A stretch of DNA of 64,000 bases from Calliopsis andreniformis (GCF_051401765.1 NW_027480423.1:6448001-6512000); one strand, 5' to 3'. Shown: positions 11,906 to 24,945, counted from the stretch's first letter. The notes: generated by a model not told the origin, from the sequence alone. Numbers and translations: made by a program.

Positions 11906-13188
11906 ATGGAAAACTGTTGTATTTATATTGTATTTTATGCTTCTGGCGTTGACTTCTAAGGCACTAACTATTCGATCTGGTGGAGCAACGCCCTAGAGTG
12001 AAGCCTAGGTTGCGCGGAACGTAGAAATGACCATAACTTTCACACTGGTAGCAATTATTCCTGTTATATTATGGACACACTGTTGTATTTTTTTTGCATT
12101 TTATGATTCGGGCGTAGACTTCTAAGGCCGTAACTATTCAATCTGTTGGAGCAACGCCCTAGGGTGAAGCCTAGGTTACTCGGAAAGTAGAAATGACCAT
12201 AAGTTTCATACTGGTTGCAATTTTTCGTTTTATACGATGGAAAAACTGTTGTATTTATATCGTGTTTTATGCTTCTGGCGTTGACTTCTTAGGCCGTAGC
12301 TATTCGGTCTGGTGGAGCAACGCCCTAGAGTGAAGCCTAGGTTGCCCGGAACGTAGAATTGGCCATCACTTTCAAACTGGTTGCAATTATTCCTGATATA
12401 TGATGGAAACACTGTTGTATTTTTTTTGCATTTTATGGTTCGGGCGTTGACTTCTAAGGCCCTAACTATTCAATCTGTTGGAGCAATGCCCTAGGGTGAA
12501 GCCTAGGTTGCTCGGAAAGTAGAAATGACCATAAGTTTCATACTGGTTGCAATTATTCGTTTTATACGATGGAAAAACTGTTGTATTTATATTGTATTTT
12601 ATGCTTCTAGCGTTGACTTCTAAGGCACTATCTATTCGATCTGGTGGAGCAACGCACTAGAGAGAAGCCTAGGTTGCCCGGAACGTAGAATTGACCATCA
12701 CTTTCAAACTGGTTGCAATTATTCCTGTTATATGAGGGAAACACTGTTGTATTTTTTTTGCATTTTACGGTTCGGGCGTTGACTTCTAAGGCCCTAAGTA
12801 TTCAATCCGTTGGAGCAACGCCCTAGGGTGAAGCCTAGGTTGCTCGGAAAGTAGAAATGACCATAAGTTTCATACTGGTTGCAATTATTTGTTTCATACG
12901 ATGGAGAAACTGTTGTATTTATATTGTATTTTATGCTTCTGGCGTTGACTTCTAAGGCGCTAACTATTCGATCTGGTGGAGCAACGCCCTAGAGTGAAGC
13001 CTAGGTTGCCCGGAACGTAGAATTGGCCATCACTTTCAAACTGGCCGCAATTATTCCTGTTATATGATTGAAACACTGTAGTATTTTTTTTGCATTTTAT
13101 GGTTTGGGCTTAGACTTCTAAGGCCCTAACTATTCAATCTGTTGGAGCAACGCCCTAGGGTGAAGCCTAGGTTGCTCGGAAAGTAGGA
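11880..13188 (+). repeat. Block duplicated 3484 bp downstream (left copy)
   Basis: About eight units match 15364-16672 at an offset of 3484 bp (21 x 166 minus 2). Shared marks include the shortened ACGATGGAAAACTGTTG, ATTATGGACACACTG, CATTTTATGATTCGGGCG, TAGGTTACTCGGAAAG, GCAATTTTTCGTTTTATACG, AACGCACTAGAGAGAAG and TTTACGGTTCGGGCG. The match ends where AGTAGGAATGACCATCAG (left) meets AGTAGAAATGGCCATAAG (right). Confidence 0.8.
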
Positions 13189-13639
13189 ATGACCATCAGT
13201 TTCATACTGGCTGCAATTATTCGTTTTATACGAAGGAAAAACTGTTGTATTTATATTTTATTTTATGCTTCTGGCGTTGACTTCTAAGGCCCTAGCTATT
13301 CGATCTGTTGGAGCAACACCCTAGAGTGAAGCCTAGGTTGCCCGGAAAGGAGGAATGACCATCACTTTCAAACTGGTTGCAATTAATCCTGTTATACGAT
13401 GGAAAAACTGTTGTATTTTTATTGCATTTTATGCTTCTGGCGTTCACTTCTTAGGCCCTAACTATTCGATCTGGTGGAACAAGGGCCTAGGGTGAAGCCT
13501 AGCTTGCCCGGAACGTAGAAATGACCATTACTTTCACACTGTTTGCAATTATTCCTTTTATACGATAGAAAAGCTGTTGTATTTATATCGTATTTTATGC
13601 TTCTGGCGTTTACTTCTAAGGAACTAACTATTCGATCTG

Positions 13640-14560
13640 GTGGAGCAACGCCCTAGAGTGGAGCCTAGGTTGCTCGGAATATGGAAATGACCATAACTTT
13701 CACACTTGTTGCAATTATTCGTTTTATACGATGGAAACGCTGTTGTATTTATATTGTATTTTATGCCTCTGGCGTTGACTTCTAAGGCCGTAGCTGTTAG
13801 ATGTGGTGGAGCAACGCCCTAGAGTGACGCCTAGGGTGCTCGGAACGTAGAAATGATGATTACTTTCACACTGGTTGCAATTATACGTTTTATACGATGG
13901 AAAAGCTGTTGTATTTATATCGTATTTTATGCTCCTGGCGTTGACTTCTTAGGCCGTAACTATTCCGTCTGGTGGAGCAACGCCCTGGTGTGAAACCTAG
14001 GTTGCCCGGAACGTAGAATTGGCCATCACTTTCAAACTGGTTGCAATTATTCCTGTTATATGATGGAAACACTGTAGTATTTTTTTTGCATTTTATGGTT
14101 CGGGCGTTGACTTCTAAGGCCCTCACTATTCAATTTGTTGGAGCAACGCCCTAGGGTAAAGCCAAGGTTGCTCGGAAAGTAGAAATGACCATAAGTTTCA
14201 TACTGGTTGCAATTATTCGTTTTATACGATGGAAAAGCTGTTGTATTTATATCGTGTTTTATGCTTCTGGCGTTGACTTCTTAGGCCGTAGCTATTCGGT
14301 CTGGTGGAGCAACGCCCTGGAGTGAAACCTAGGTTGCCCGGAACGTAGAATTGGCCATCACTTTCAAACTGGTTGCAATTATTCCTGATATATGATGGAA
14401 ACACTGTTGTATTTTTTTTGCATTTTATGGTTCGGGCGTTGACTTCTAAGGCCCTAACTATTCAATTTGTTGGAGCAACGCCCTAGGGTAAAGCCTAGGT
14501 TGCTCGGAAAGTAGAAATGACCATAAGTTTCATACTGGTTGCAATTATTCGTTTTATACG
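13640..14560 (+). repeat. Block duplicated from about 10985-11905 (right copy)
   Basis: Right copy at +2655 bp. It ends near 14560, where ACGATGGAAGAACTG replaces ACGATGGAAAACTG, and it runs almost to the left edge of the large super-block at about 14636. The run from about 14066 onward also matches 290-1090 (offset about 13776 bp, 83 units), so the first kilobase of the window is itself a relative of this region. Confidence 0.75.
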
Positions 14561-15363
14561 ATGGAAGAACTGTTGTATATATATTGTATTTTATGCTTCT
14601 GGCGTTGACTTCTAAGGACCTAGCTGTTCGGCCTAGTGGAGCAACGCCCTAGAGTGAAGCCTAGGTTGCCGGGAAGGAGAAATGACCATCACGTTCAAAC
14701 TGGTTGCAATTTATCCTTTTATACGATGGAAAAGCTGTTGTATTTATATCGTATTTTATGCTTCTGGCGTTTACTTCTAAGGACCTAACTATTCGATCTG
14801 GTGGAGCAACGCCCTAGAGTGAAGCCCAGGTTGCTCGGAATGTGAAAATGACCATAACTTTCACACTGGTTGCAATTATTCGTTTTATACGATGGAAATA
14901 CTGTTGCATTTATATTGTATTTTATGCTTCTGGCGTTGACTTCTAAGGCACTATCTATTCGATCTGGTATAGCAACGCCCTAGAGAGAAGCCTAGGTTGC
15001 CCGGAACGTAGAAATGACCATTACTTTCACACTGGTTGCAATTATTCGTTTTATACGATGGAAAAGCTGTTGTATTTATATCGTATTTTATGCTTCTGGC
15101 GTTGACTTCTTAGTCCGTAACTATTCGGTCTGGTGGACCAACGCCCTGGAGTGAAACCTAGGTTGCCCGGAACGTAGAATTGGCCATCACTTTCAAACTG
15201 GTTGCAATTATTCCTGTTATATGATGGAAACTCTGTTGTATTTTTTTTGCATTTTATGGTTCGGGAGTAGACTTCTAAGGCCCTAACTATTCAATCTGTT
15301 GGAGCACCGCCCTAGGGTGAAGCCTAGGTTGCTCGGAAAGTAGAAATGACCATAAGTTTCATA

Positions 15364-16672
15364 CTGGTTGCAATTACTCGTTTTATACGATGGAAAACTG
15401 TTGTATTTATATTGTATTTTATGCTTCTGGCGTTGACTTCTAAGGCACTAACTATTCGATCTGGTGGAGCAACGCCCTAGAGTGAAGCCTAGGTTGCGCG
15501 GAACGTAGAAATGACCATAACTTTCACACTGGTAGCAATTATTCCTGTTATATTATGGACACACTGTTGTATTTTTTTTGCATTTTATGATTCGGGCGTA
15601 GACTTCTAAGGCCGTAACTATTCTATCTGTTGGAGCAACGCCCTAGGGTGAAGCCTAGGTTACTCGGAAAGTAGAAATGACCATAAGTTTCATACTGGTT
15701 GCAATTTTTCGTTTTATACGATGGAAAAACTGTTGTATTTATATCGTGTTTTATGCTTCTGGCGTTGACTTCTTAGGCCGTAGCTATTCGGTCTGGTGGA
15801 GCAACGCCCTAGAGTGAAGCCTAGGTTGCCCGGAACGTAGAATTGGCCATCACTTTCAAACTGGTTGCAATTATTCCTGATATATGATGGAAACACTGTT
15901 GTATTTTTTTTGCATTTTATGGTTCGGGCGTTGACTTCTAAGGCCCTAACTATTCAATCTGTTGGAGCAATGCCCTAGGGTGAAGCCTAGGTTGCTCGGA
16001 AAGTAGAAATGACCATAAGTTTCATACTGGTTGCAATTATTCGTTTTATACGATGGAAAAACTGTTGTATTTATATTGTATTTTATGCTTCTAGCGTTGA
16101 CTTCTAAGGCACTATCTATTCGATCTGGTGGAGCAACGCACTAGAGAGAAGCCTAGGTTGCCCGGAACGTAGAATTGACCATCACTTTCAAACTGGTTGC
16201 AATTATTCCTGTTATATGAGGGAAACACTGTTGTATTTTTTTTGCATTTTACGGTTCGGGCGTTGACTTCTAAGGCCCTAAGTATTCAATCCGTTGGAGC
16301 AACGCCCTAGGGTGAAGCCTAGGTTGCTCGGAAAGTAGAAATGACCATAAGTTTCATACTGGTTGCAATTATTTGTTTCATACGATGGAAAAACTGTTGT
16401 ATTTATATTGTATTTTATGCTTCTGGCGTTGACTTCTAAGGCGCTAACTATTCGATCTGGTGGAGCAACGCCCTAGAGTGAAGCCTAGGTTGCCCGGAAT
16501 GTAGAATTGGCCATCACTTTCAAACTGGTCGCAATTATTCCTGTTATATGATTGAAACACTGTAGTATTTTTTTTGCATTTTATGGATTGGGCTTAGACT
16601 TCTAAGGCCCTAACTATTCAATCTGTTGGAGCAACGCCCTAGGGTGAAGCCTAGGTTGCTCGGAAAGTAGAA
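15364..16672 (+). repeat. Block duplicated from about 11880-13188 (right copy)
   Basis: Right copy at +3484 bp. It lies inside super-block copy 1 while its partner lies outside to the left, so this block has a third version at about 37267-38575 in super-block copy 2. The GAGAAACTG change near 12904 is absent here, which shows independent change after duplication. Confidence 0.75.
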
Positions 16673-17489
16673 ATGGCCATAAGTTTCATACTGCTTGCAA
16701 TTATTCGTTTTATACGTTGGAAAAGCTGTTGTATTTATATTGTATTTTATGCTTCTGGCGTTGACTTCTAAGGCACTAACTATTCGATCTGGTGGAGCAA
16801 CGCCCTAGAGTGAAGCCTAGGTTGCGCGGGACGTAGAAATGACCATAAGTTTCATACTGGTTGCAATTATTCGTTTTACACGATGAAAACACTGTTGTAT
16901 TCTTATTGCATTTTTTGCTTCGGCCGTTGACTTCTAAGGCCCCAACTATTCAATCTGTTAGTGCAACGCCCTAGGGTGAAGCCTAGGTTGCTCGGAAAGT
17001 AGAAATGACCATAAGTTTCATACTGGTTGCAATTATTCGTTTTATACGATGGAAAAACTGTTGTATTTATATTGTATTTTATGCTTCTGGCGTTGACTTC
17101 TAAGGCCCTAGCTGTTCGATCTAGTGGAGCAACGCCCTAGAGTGAAGCCTAGGTTGCCCGGAAAGGAGAAATGACTATCACGTTCAAACTGGTTGCAATT
17201 AATCCTTTTATACGATGGAAAAGCTGTTGTATTTATATCGTATTTTATGCTTCTGGCGTTTACTTCTAAGGACCTAACTATTCGATCTGGTGGAGCAACG
17301 CCCTGGAGTGAAGCCTAGGATGCTCGGAATGTGGAAATAACCATAACTTTCACACTGGTTGCAATTTTCGTTTTATACGATGGAACCGCTGTTGTATTTA
17401 TATTGTATTTTATGCCTCTGGCGTTGACTTCTACGGCCGTAACTATTCCGTCTGGTGGAGCAACGCCCTGGTGTGAAACCTAGGTTGTC

Positions 17490-18508
17490 CGGAACGTAGA
17501 ATTGGCCATCACTTTCAAACTGGTTGCAATTATTCCTGTTATATGATGGAAACACTGTTGTATTTTTTTTGCATTTGATGGTTCGGGCGTTGACTTCTAA
17601 GGCCCTAACTATTCAATCTGTTGGAGCACCGCCCTAGGGTCAAGCCTAGGTTGCTCGGAAAGTAGAAATGACCAAAAGTTTCATACTGGTTGCAATTATT
17701 CGTTTTATACGATGGAAAAGCTGTTGTATTTATATCGTGTTTTATGCTTCTGGCGTTGACTTCTTAGGCCGTAGCTATTCGGTCTGGTGGAGCGACACCC
17801 TGGATTGAAACCTAGGTTGCCCGGAACGTAGAATTGGCCATCACTTTCAAACTGGTTGCAATTATTCCTGATATATGATGGAAACACTGTTGTATTTTTT
17901 TTGCATTTTATGGTTCGGGCGTTGACTTCTAAGGCCCTAACTATTCAATCTGTTGGAGCAAGGCCCCTGGGGTGAAGCCTAGGTTGCTCGGAAAATAGAA
18001 ATGACCATAAGTTTCATACTGGTTGCAATTATTCGTTTTATACGATGGAAAAACTGTTGTACTTATATTGTATTTTATGCTTCTAGCCTTGACTTCTAAG
18101 GCACTATCTATTCGATCTGGTGGAGCAATACCCTTGATTGAAACCTAGGTTGCCTGGAACGTAGAATTGGCCATCACTTTCAAACTGGTTGCAATTATTC
18201 GTTATACACGATGGAAACACTGTTGTATTTTTATTGCATTTTATGCCTCGGGCGTTGACTTCTAAAGCCCTAACTATTCAATCTGTTGGAGCAACGCCCT
18301 AGGGTGAAGCCTAGGTTGCTCGGAAAGTAGAAATGACCATCAGTTTCATACTGGCTGCAATTATTCGTTTTATACGATGGAAAAACTGTTGTATTTATAT
18401 TTTATTTTATGCTTCTGGCGTTGACTTCTAAGGCCCTAGCTATTCGATCTGTTGGAGCAACACCCTAGAGTGAAGCCTAGGTTGCCCGGAAAGGAGGAAT
18501 GACCATCA
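17490..18508 (+). repeat. Block duplicated 1827 bp downstream (left copy)
   Basis: About six units match 19317-20335 at an offset of 1827 bp (11 x 166 plus 1). Shared variants are GAGCACCGCCCTAGGGTCAAG, CACCCTGGATTGAAACC, AGGCCCCTGGGGTGAAG, TTGTACTTATATTG, CTAGCCTTG and CGTTATACACGATGG. The same variant set occurs at about 2820-3730, so at least three versions exist in the first 21 kb. Copies at +21904 bp are present in super-block copy 2. Confidence 0.78.
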
Positions 18509-19316
18509 CTATCAAACTGGTTGCAATTATTCCTGTTATATTATGGAAACACTGTTGTATTTTTATTGCATTTCATGCTTCGGGCGTTGACTCCTAAGGC
18601 CCTAACTATTCAATCTGTTAGAGCAACGCCCTAGGGTGAAGCCTAGGTTGCTCGGCAGGTAGAAATGACCATAAGTTTCATACTGGTTGCAATTATTCGT
18701 TTTGTACGATGGAAAAACTGTTGTATTTATATTGTATTTTATGCTTCTGGCGTTGACTTCTAAAGCCCTAGCTGTTCGATCTAGTGGAGCAACGGCCTAG
18801 AGTGAAGCCTAGGTTGCCCGGAAAGGAGAAATGACTATCACGTTCAAACTGGTTGCAATTAATCCTTTTATACCATGGAAAAGCTGTTGTGTTTATATCG
18901 TATTTTATGTTTCTGGCGTTTACTTCTAAGGACCTAACTATTCGATCTGGTGGAGCAACGCCCTAGAGTGGAGCCTAGGTTGCTCGGAATATGGAAATGA
19001 CCATAACTTTCACACTTGTTGCAATTATTCGTTTTATACGATGGAAACGCTGTTGTATTTATATTGTATTTTATGCCACTGGCGTTGACTTCTAAGGCCG
19101 TAGCTATTAGATGTGGTGGAGCAACGCCCTAGAGTGACGCCTAGGGTGCTCGGAACGTAGAAATGATGATTACTTTCACACTGGTTGCAATTATACGTTT
19201 TATACGATGGAAAAGCTGTTGTATTTATATCGTATTTTATGCTTCTGGCGTTGACTTCTTAGGCCGTAACTATTCCGTCTGGTGGACCAACGCCCTGGAG
19301 TGAAACCTAGGTTGCC

Positions 19317-20335
19317 CGGAACGTAGAATTGGCCATCACTTTCAAACTGGTTGCAATTATTCCTGTTATATGATGGAAACACTGTTGTATTTTTTTTGCA
19401 TTTTATGGTTCGGGCGTTGACTTCTAAGGCCCTAACTATTCAATCTGTTGGAGCACCGCCCTAGGGTCAAGCCTAGGTTGCTCGGAAAGTAGAAATGACC
19501 ATAAGTTTCATACTGGTTGCAATTATTCGTTTTATACGATGGAAAAGCTGTTGTATTTATATCGTGTTTTATGCTTCTGGCGTTGACTTCTTAGGCCGTA
19601 GCTATTCGGTCTGGTGGAGCAACACCCTGGATTGAAACCTAGGTTGCCCGGAACGTAGAATTGGCCATCACTTTCAAACAGGTTGCAATTATTCCTGATA
19701 TATGATGGAAACACTGTTGTATTTTTTTTGCATTTTATGGTTCGGGCGTTGACTTCTAAGGCCCTAACTATTCAATCTGTTGGAGCAAGGCCCCTGGGGT
19801 GAAGCCTAGGTCGCTCGGAAAGTAGAAATGACCATAAGTTTCATACTGGTTGCAATTATTCGTTTTATACGATGGAAAAACTGTTGTACTTATATTGTAT
19901 TTTATGCTTCTAGCCTTGTCTTCTAAGGCACTATCTATTCGATCTGGTGGAGCAATACCCTGGATTGAAACCTAGGTTGTCCGGAACGTAGAATTGGCCA
20001 TCACTTTCAAACTGGTTGCAATTATTCGTTATACACGATGGAAACACTGTTGTATTTTTATTGCATTTTATGCCTCGGGCGTTGACTTCTAAAGCCCTAA
20101 CTATTCAATCTGTTGGAGCAACGCCCTAGGGTGAAGCCTAGGTTGCTCGGAAAGTAGAAATGACCATCAGTTTCATACTGGCTGCAATTATTCGTTTTAT
20201 ACGATGGAAAAACTGTTGTATTTATATTTTATTTTATGCTTCTGGCGTTGACTTCTAAGGCCCTAGCTATTCGATCTGTTGGAGCAACACCCTAGAGTGA
20301 AGCCTAGGTTGCCCGGAAAGGAGGAATGACCATGA
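19317..20335 (+). repeat. Block duplicated from about 17490-18508 (right copy)
   Basis: Right copy at +1827 bp. Differences include AACAGGTTGC for AACTGGTTGC near 19678, CCTTGTCTTC for CCTTGACTTC near 19914, and AGGTCGCTCGG for AGGTTGCTCGG near 19809. It continues after 20335 into units with GGAACAAGGGCCTAGGG that also occur near 3850 and 13480. Confidence 0.75.
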
Positions 20336-20624
20336 CTTTCAAACTGGTTGCAATTAATCCTGTTATACGATGGAAAAACTGTTGTATTTTTATTGCATTT
20401 TATGCTTCTGGCGTTCACTTCTTAGGCCCTAACTATTCGATCTGGTGGAACAAGGGCCTAGGGTGAAGCCTAGCTTGCCCGGAACGTAGAAATGACCATT
20501 ACTTTCACACTGTTTGCAATTATTCCTTTTATACGATAGAAAAGCTGTTGTATTTATATCGTATTTTATGCTTCTGGCGTTTACTTCTAAGGCCCTAGCT
20601 GTTCGATCTAGTGGAGCAACGCCC

Positions 20625-20650
20625 TAGAGTGAAGCCTAGGTTGCTCGGAA
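20625..20650 (+). other. One-unit deletion point in copy 1 (equivalent of 42540-42705)
   Basis: In copy 1, GTTCGATCTAGTGGAGC is followed within the same unit by TTGCTCGGAATATGAAAATG. In copy 2 the corresponding unit continues as TTGCCCGGAAAGGAG, and a further 166 bp follow before TTGCTCGGAATATGAAAATG. The copy offset changes from 21904 to 22070, exactly 166 bp. The hybrid unit in copy 1 is best explained by loss of one unit through exchange inside AGCCTAGGTTGC. Confidence 0.8.
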
Positions 20651-21195
20651 TATGAAAATGACCATAACTTTCACACTTGTTGCAATTATTCGTTTTATAC
20701 GATGGAAACGCTGTTGTATTTATATTGTATTTTATGCCTCTGGCGTTGACTTCTGAGGCCGTAGCTATTAGATGTGGTGGAGCAACGCCCTAGAGTGACG
20801 CCTAGGGTGCTCGGAACGTAGAAATGATGATTACTTTCACACTGGTTGCAATTATACGTTTTATACGATGGAAAAGCTGTTGTATTTATATCGTATTTTA
20901 TGCTTCTGGCGTTGACTTCTTAGGCCGTAACTATTCCGTCTGGTGGAGCAACGCCCTGGTGTGAAACCTAGGTTGCCCGGAACGTAGAATTGGCCATCAC
21001 TTTCAAACTGGTTGCAATTATTCCTGTTATATGATGGAAACACTGTAGTATTTTTTTTGCATTTTATGGTTCGGGCGTTGACTTCTAAGGCCCTCACTAT
21101 CCAATTTGTTGGAGCACCGCCCTAGGGTAAAGCCAAGGTTGCTCGGAAAGTAGAAATGACCATAAGTGTCATACTGGTAGCAATTATTCGTTTTA

Positions 21196-21374
21196 TACGA
21201 TGGAAAAGCTTTGTATTTATATCGTGTTTTATGCTTCTGGCGTTGACTTCTTAGGCCGTAGCTATTCGGTCTGGTGGAGCAACGACCTAGAGTGAAGCCT
21301 AGGTTGCCCGGAACGTAGAATTGGCCATCACTTTCAAACTGGTTGCAATTATTCCTGATATATGATGGAAACAC
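21196..21374 (+). repeat. Length-variant units (two-base loss and T9 tract)
   Basis: The unit around 21200 has GGAAAAGCTTTGTATTT, two bases shorter than the usual GGAAAAGCTGTTGTATTT. The following T-tract near 21382 has nine T residues, not eight. The two-base loss shifts the frame and produces an accidental 115-codon open frame on the minus strand (21027-21374), repeated at 43097-43444. There is no sign that this frame is a gene. Confidence 0.75.
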
Positions 21375-21625
21375 TGTTGTATTTTTTTTTGCATTTTATG
21401 GTTCGGGCGTTGACTTCTAAGGCCCTAACTATTCAATCTGTTGGAGCAATGCCCTAGAGTGAAGCCTAGGTTGCTCGGAAAGTAGAAATGACCATAAGTT
21501 TCATACTGGTTGCAATTATTCGTTTTATACGATGGAAAAACTGTTGTATTTATATTGTATTTTATGCTTCTAGCGTTGACTTCTAAGGCACTATCTATTC
21601 GACCTGGTGGAGCAACGCACTAGAG

Positions 21626-22968
21626 AGAAGCCTAGGTTGCCCGGAACGTAGAATTGACCATCACTTTCAAACTGGTTGCAATTATTCCTGTTATATGAGG
21701 GAAACACTGTTGTATTTTTTTTGCATTTTATGGTTCGGGCGTTGACTTCTAAGGCCCTAAGTATTCAATCCGTTGGAGCAACGCCCTAGGGTGAAGCCTA
21801 GGTTGCTCGGAAAGTAGAAATGACCATAAGTTTCATACTGGTTGCAATTATTTGTTTCATACGATGGAAAAGCTGTTGTATTTATATTGTATTTTATGCT
21901 TCTGGCGTTGACTTCTAAGGCGCTAACTATTCGATCTGGTGGAGCAACGCCCTAGAGCGAAGCCTAGGTTGCCCGGAACGTAGAATTGGCCATCACTTTC
22001 AAACTGGTCGCAATTATTCCTGTTATATGATTGAAACACTGTTGTATTTTTTTTGCATTTTATGGTTTGGGCTTAGACTTCTAAGGCCCTAACTATTCAA
22101 TCTGTTGGAGCAACGCCCTAGGGTGAAGCCTATGTTGCTCGGAAAGTAGAAATGACCATAAGTTTCATACTGCTTGCAATTATTCGTTTTATACGTTGGA
22201 AAAGCTGTTGTATTTATATTGTATTTTATGCTTCTGGCGTTGACTTCTAAGGCACTAACTATTCGATCTGGTGGAGCAACGCCCTTGAGTGAAGCCTAGG
22301 TTGCCCGGAACGTAGAATTGACCATCACTTTCAAACTGGTTGCAATTATTCCTGTTATATGAGGGAAACACTGTTGTATTTTTTTTGCATTTTATAATTC
22401 GGGCGTTGACTTCTAAGGCCCTAAGTATTCAATCCGTTGGAGCAACGCCCTAGGGTGAAGCCTAGGTTGCTCGGAAAGTAGAAATGACCATAAGTTTCAT
22501 ACTGGTTGCAATTATTTGTTTCATACGATGGAGAAACTGTTGTATTTATATTGTATTTTATGCTTCTGGCGTTGACTTCTAAGGCGCTAACTATTCGATC
22601 TGGTGGAGCAACGCCCTAGAGCGAAGCCTAGGTTGCCCGGAACGTAGAATTGGCCATCACTTTCAAACTGGTCGCAATTATTCCTGTTATATGATTGAAA
22701 CACTGTTGTATTTTTTTTGCATTTTATGGTTTGGGCTTAGACTTCTAAGGCCCTAACTATTCAATCTGTTGGAGCAACGCCCTAGGGTGAAGCCTAGGTT
22801 GCTCGGAAAGTAGAAATGACCATAAGTTTCATACTGCTTGCAATTATTCGTTTTATACGTTGGAAAAGCTGTTGTATTTATATTGTATTTTATGCTTCTG
22901 GCGTTGACTTCTAAGGCACTAACTATTCGATCTGGTGGAGCAACGCCCTTGAGTGAAGCCTAGGTTGC
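21626..22968 (+). repeat. Tandem duplication of a four-unit (664-bp) block
   Basis: The block 21626-22304 is repeated immediately at 22290-22968, offset 664 bp (4 x 166). Shared marks are GAATTGACCATC, ATATGAGGGAAACACTG, TTTGTTTCATACGATGG, GGCGCTAACTATTCG, GAGCGAAGCC, TATGATTGAAACACTG, GGTTTGGGCTTAGAC, CTGCTTGCAATT and ATACGTTGGAAAAGC. Small differences are GATGGAAAAGC against GATGGAGAAAC and CCTATGTTGC against CCTAGGTTGC. The same doubled block occurs at +22070 bp (about 43696-45038), so it predates the super-block duplication. Confidence 0.85.
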
Positions 22969-23204
22969 GCGGGACGTAGAAATGACCATAAGTTTCATAC
23001 TGGTTGCAATTATTCGTTTTACACAATGGAAACACTGTTGTATTTTTATTGCATTTTATGCTTCGGGAGTTGACTTCTAAGGCCCCAACTATTCAATCTG
23101 TTAGTGCAACGCCCTAGGGTGAAGCCTGGGTTGCTCGGAAAGTAGAAATGACCATCAGTTTCATACTGGTTGCAATTATTCGTTTTATACTATGGAAAAA
23201 CTGT

Positions 23205-24115
23205 TCTATTTATTTTGTATTTAACGCCTCGGGCGTTGGTTCCTAAGGCCCTAACTGTTTGATTTGGTGGAGCAACGCCCTAGAGTGAAACCTAGGTTGC
23301 CCGGAACGTAGAAATGACCATAACCTTCACACTGGTTGCTATTATTCGTTTTATACGATGGAAAAACTGTTATATTTATATTGCATTTTATAATTCTGGC
23401 GTTGACTTCTTAGGCCCTAACTGTTCGATCTGGTGGAACAACGCCCTACAGTGAAGCCTAGGTTGCCTGGAACGTAGAATTGGCCATCACTTTCAAACTG
23501 GTTGCAATTATTCCTGATATATGATGGAAACACTGTTGTATTTTTTTAGCAATTTATGGTTCGGGCGATGACTTCTAAGGCCCTAACTATTCAATCTGTG
23601 GGAGCAGCGCCGTAGGGTGAAGCCTAGGTTGCCCGGAAAGTGGAAATGACCATAACTTTCATACTGGTTGCAATTATTCGTTTTACATGGTGGAAAAGCT
23701 GTTGTACTTAGATTGTATTTTATGCTTCTGGCGTTGACTTCTAAGGCACTATCTATGCGATCTGGTGGAGCAACGCCCTAGAGCGAAGCCTAGGTTGCCC
23801 GGAACGTAGAATTGGCCATCACTTTCAAACTGGTTGCAATTATTCCTGTTATATGATGGATACACTGTTGTATTTTTTTTGCATTTTATGGTTCGGGCGC
23901 TGACTTCTAAGGCCCTAACTGTTTGATCTGGTGGAGCAACGCCCTAGAGTGAAGCCTAGGTTGCACGGAACGTAGAAATGACCATAACTTTCACACTGGT
24001 TGCAATTATTTGTTTTATACGATGGAAAAGCTGTTGTATTTATATCGCATTTTATGCTTCTGGCGTTGACTTCTTAGCCCCTAACTATTCCATCTGGTGG
24101 AACAACGCCCTAGGG
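23205..24115 (+). repeat. Five-to-six-unit block, left copy, with TTAACGCCTCGGGCG variant
   Basis: This block is repeated at about 24201-24945. The offset is 996 bp (6 x 166) at the left end, marked by GTATTTAACGCCTCGGGCG and GTTGGTTCCTAAGG (here GTTGGTTTCTAAGG in the right copy). It is 830 bp (5 x 166) at the right end, marked by TGATGGATACACTG and GGGCGCTGACTTC. One unit present here (about 23640-23805, with TTTTACATGGTGG and ACTTAGATTG) is therefore missing from the right copy. This is also where the left-type units give way to the more varied right-type units. Confidence 0.8.
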
Positions 24116-24200
24116 TGAAGCCTAGGTTGTCCGGAACGTATAAATGACCATAGCTTTTACACTGGCAGCAATTATTCGTTTTATACAATGGAAAAACCGT

Positions 24201-24945
24201 TCGATTTATTTTGTATTTAACGCCTCGGGCGTTGGTTTCTAAGGCCCTAACTGTTTGATTTGGTGGAGCAACGCCCTAGAGCGAAGCCTAGGTTGCCCGT
24301 AACGTAGAAATGACCATAACTTTCACACTGGTTGCTATTATTCGTTTTATACGATGGAAAAACTGTTATATTTATATTGCATTTTATGCTTCTGTCGTTG
24401 ACTTCTTAGGCCCTAACTGTTCGATCTGGTGGAACAACGCCCTACAGTGAAGCCTAGGTTGCCTGGAACGTAGAATTGGCCATCACTTTCAAACTGGTTG
24501 CAATTATTCCTGATATATGATGGAAACACTGTTGTATTTTTTTTGCAATTTATGGTTCGGGCGATGACTTCTAAGGCCCTAACTATTCAATCTGTTGGAG
24601 CAACGCCGTAGGGTGAAGCCTAGGTTGCCCGGAAAGTAGAATTGGCCATCACTTTCAAACTGGTTGCAATTATTCCTGTTATATGATGGATACACTGTTG
24701 TATTTTTTTTGCATTTTATGGTTCGGGCGCTGACTTCTAAGGCCCTAACTGTTTGATCTGGTGGAGCAACGCCCTAGAGTGAAGCCTAGGTTGCACGGAA
24801 CGTAGAAATGACCATAACTTTCACACTGGTTGCAATTATTTGTTTTATACGATGGAAAAGCTGTTGTATTTATATCGCATTTTATGCTTCTGGCGTTGAC
24901 TTCTTAGGCCCTAACTATTCCATCTGGTGGAACAACGCCCTAGGG
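24201..24945 (+). repeat. Five-unit block, right copy
   Basis: Right copy of the TTAACGCCTCGGGCG block, one unit shorter than the left copy. The unit GGAAAGTAGAATTGGCC near 24630-24650 is a hybrid: its first part matches the left-copy unit at about 23630 and its second part the unit at about 23805. This marks the deletion point inside the shared stretch GGAA-GTAGAA. Equivalent sequence lies at +22070 bp in super-block copy 2. Confidence 0.75.

Noticed and set aside
21027..21374. 115-codon open frame on the minus strand (and its copy at 43097-43444)
   Set aside because: It spans two satellite units and is open only because a two-base loss near 21210 shifts the frame. Its peptide is the antisense translation of the repeat, seen in many shorter versions, with no recognisable domain or promoter context.
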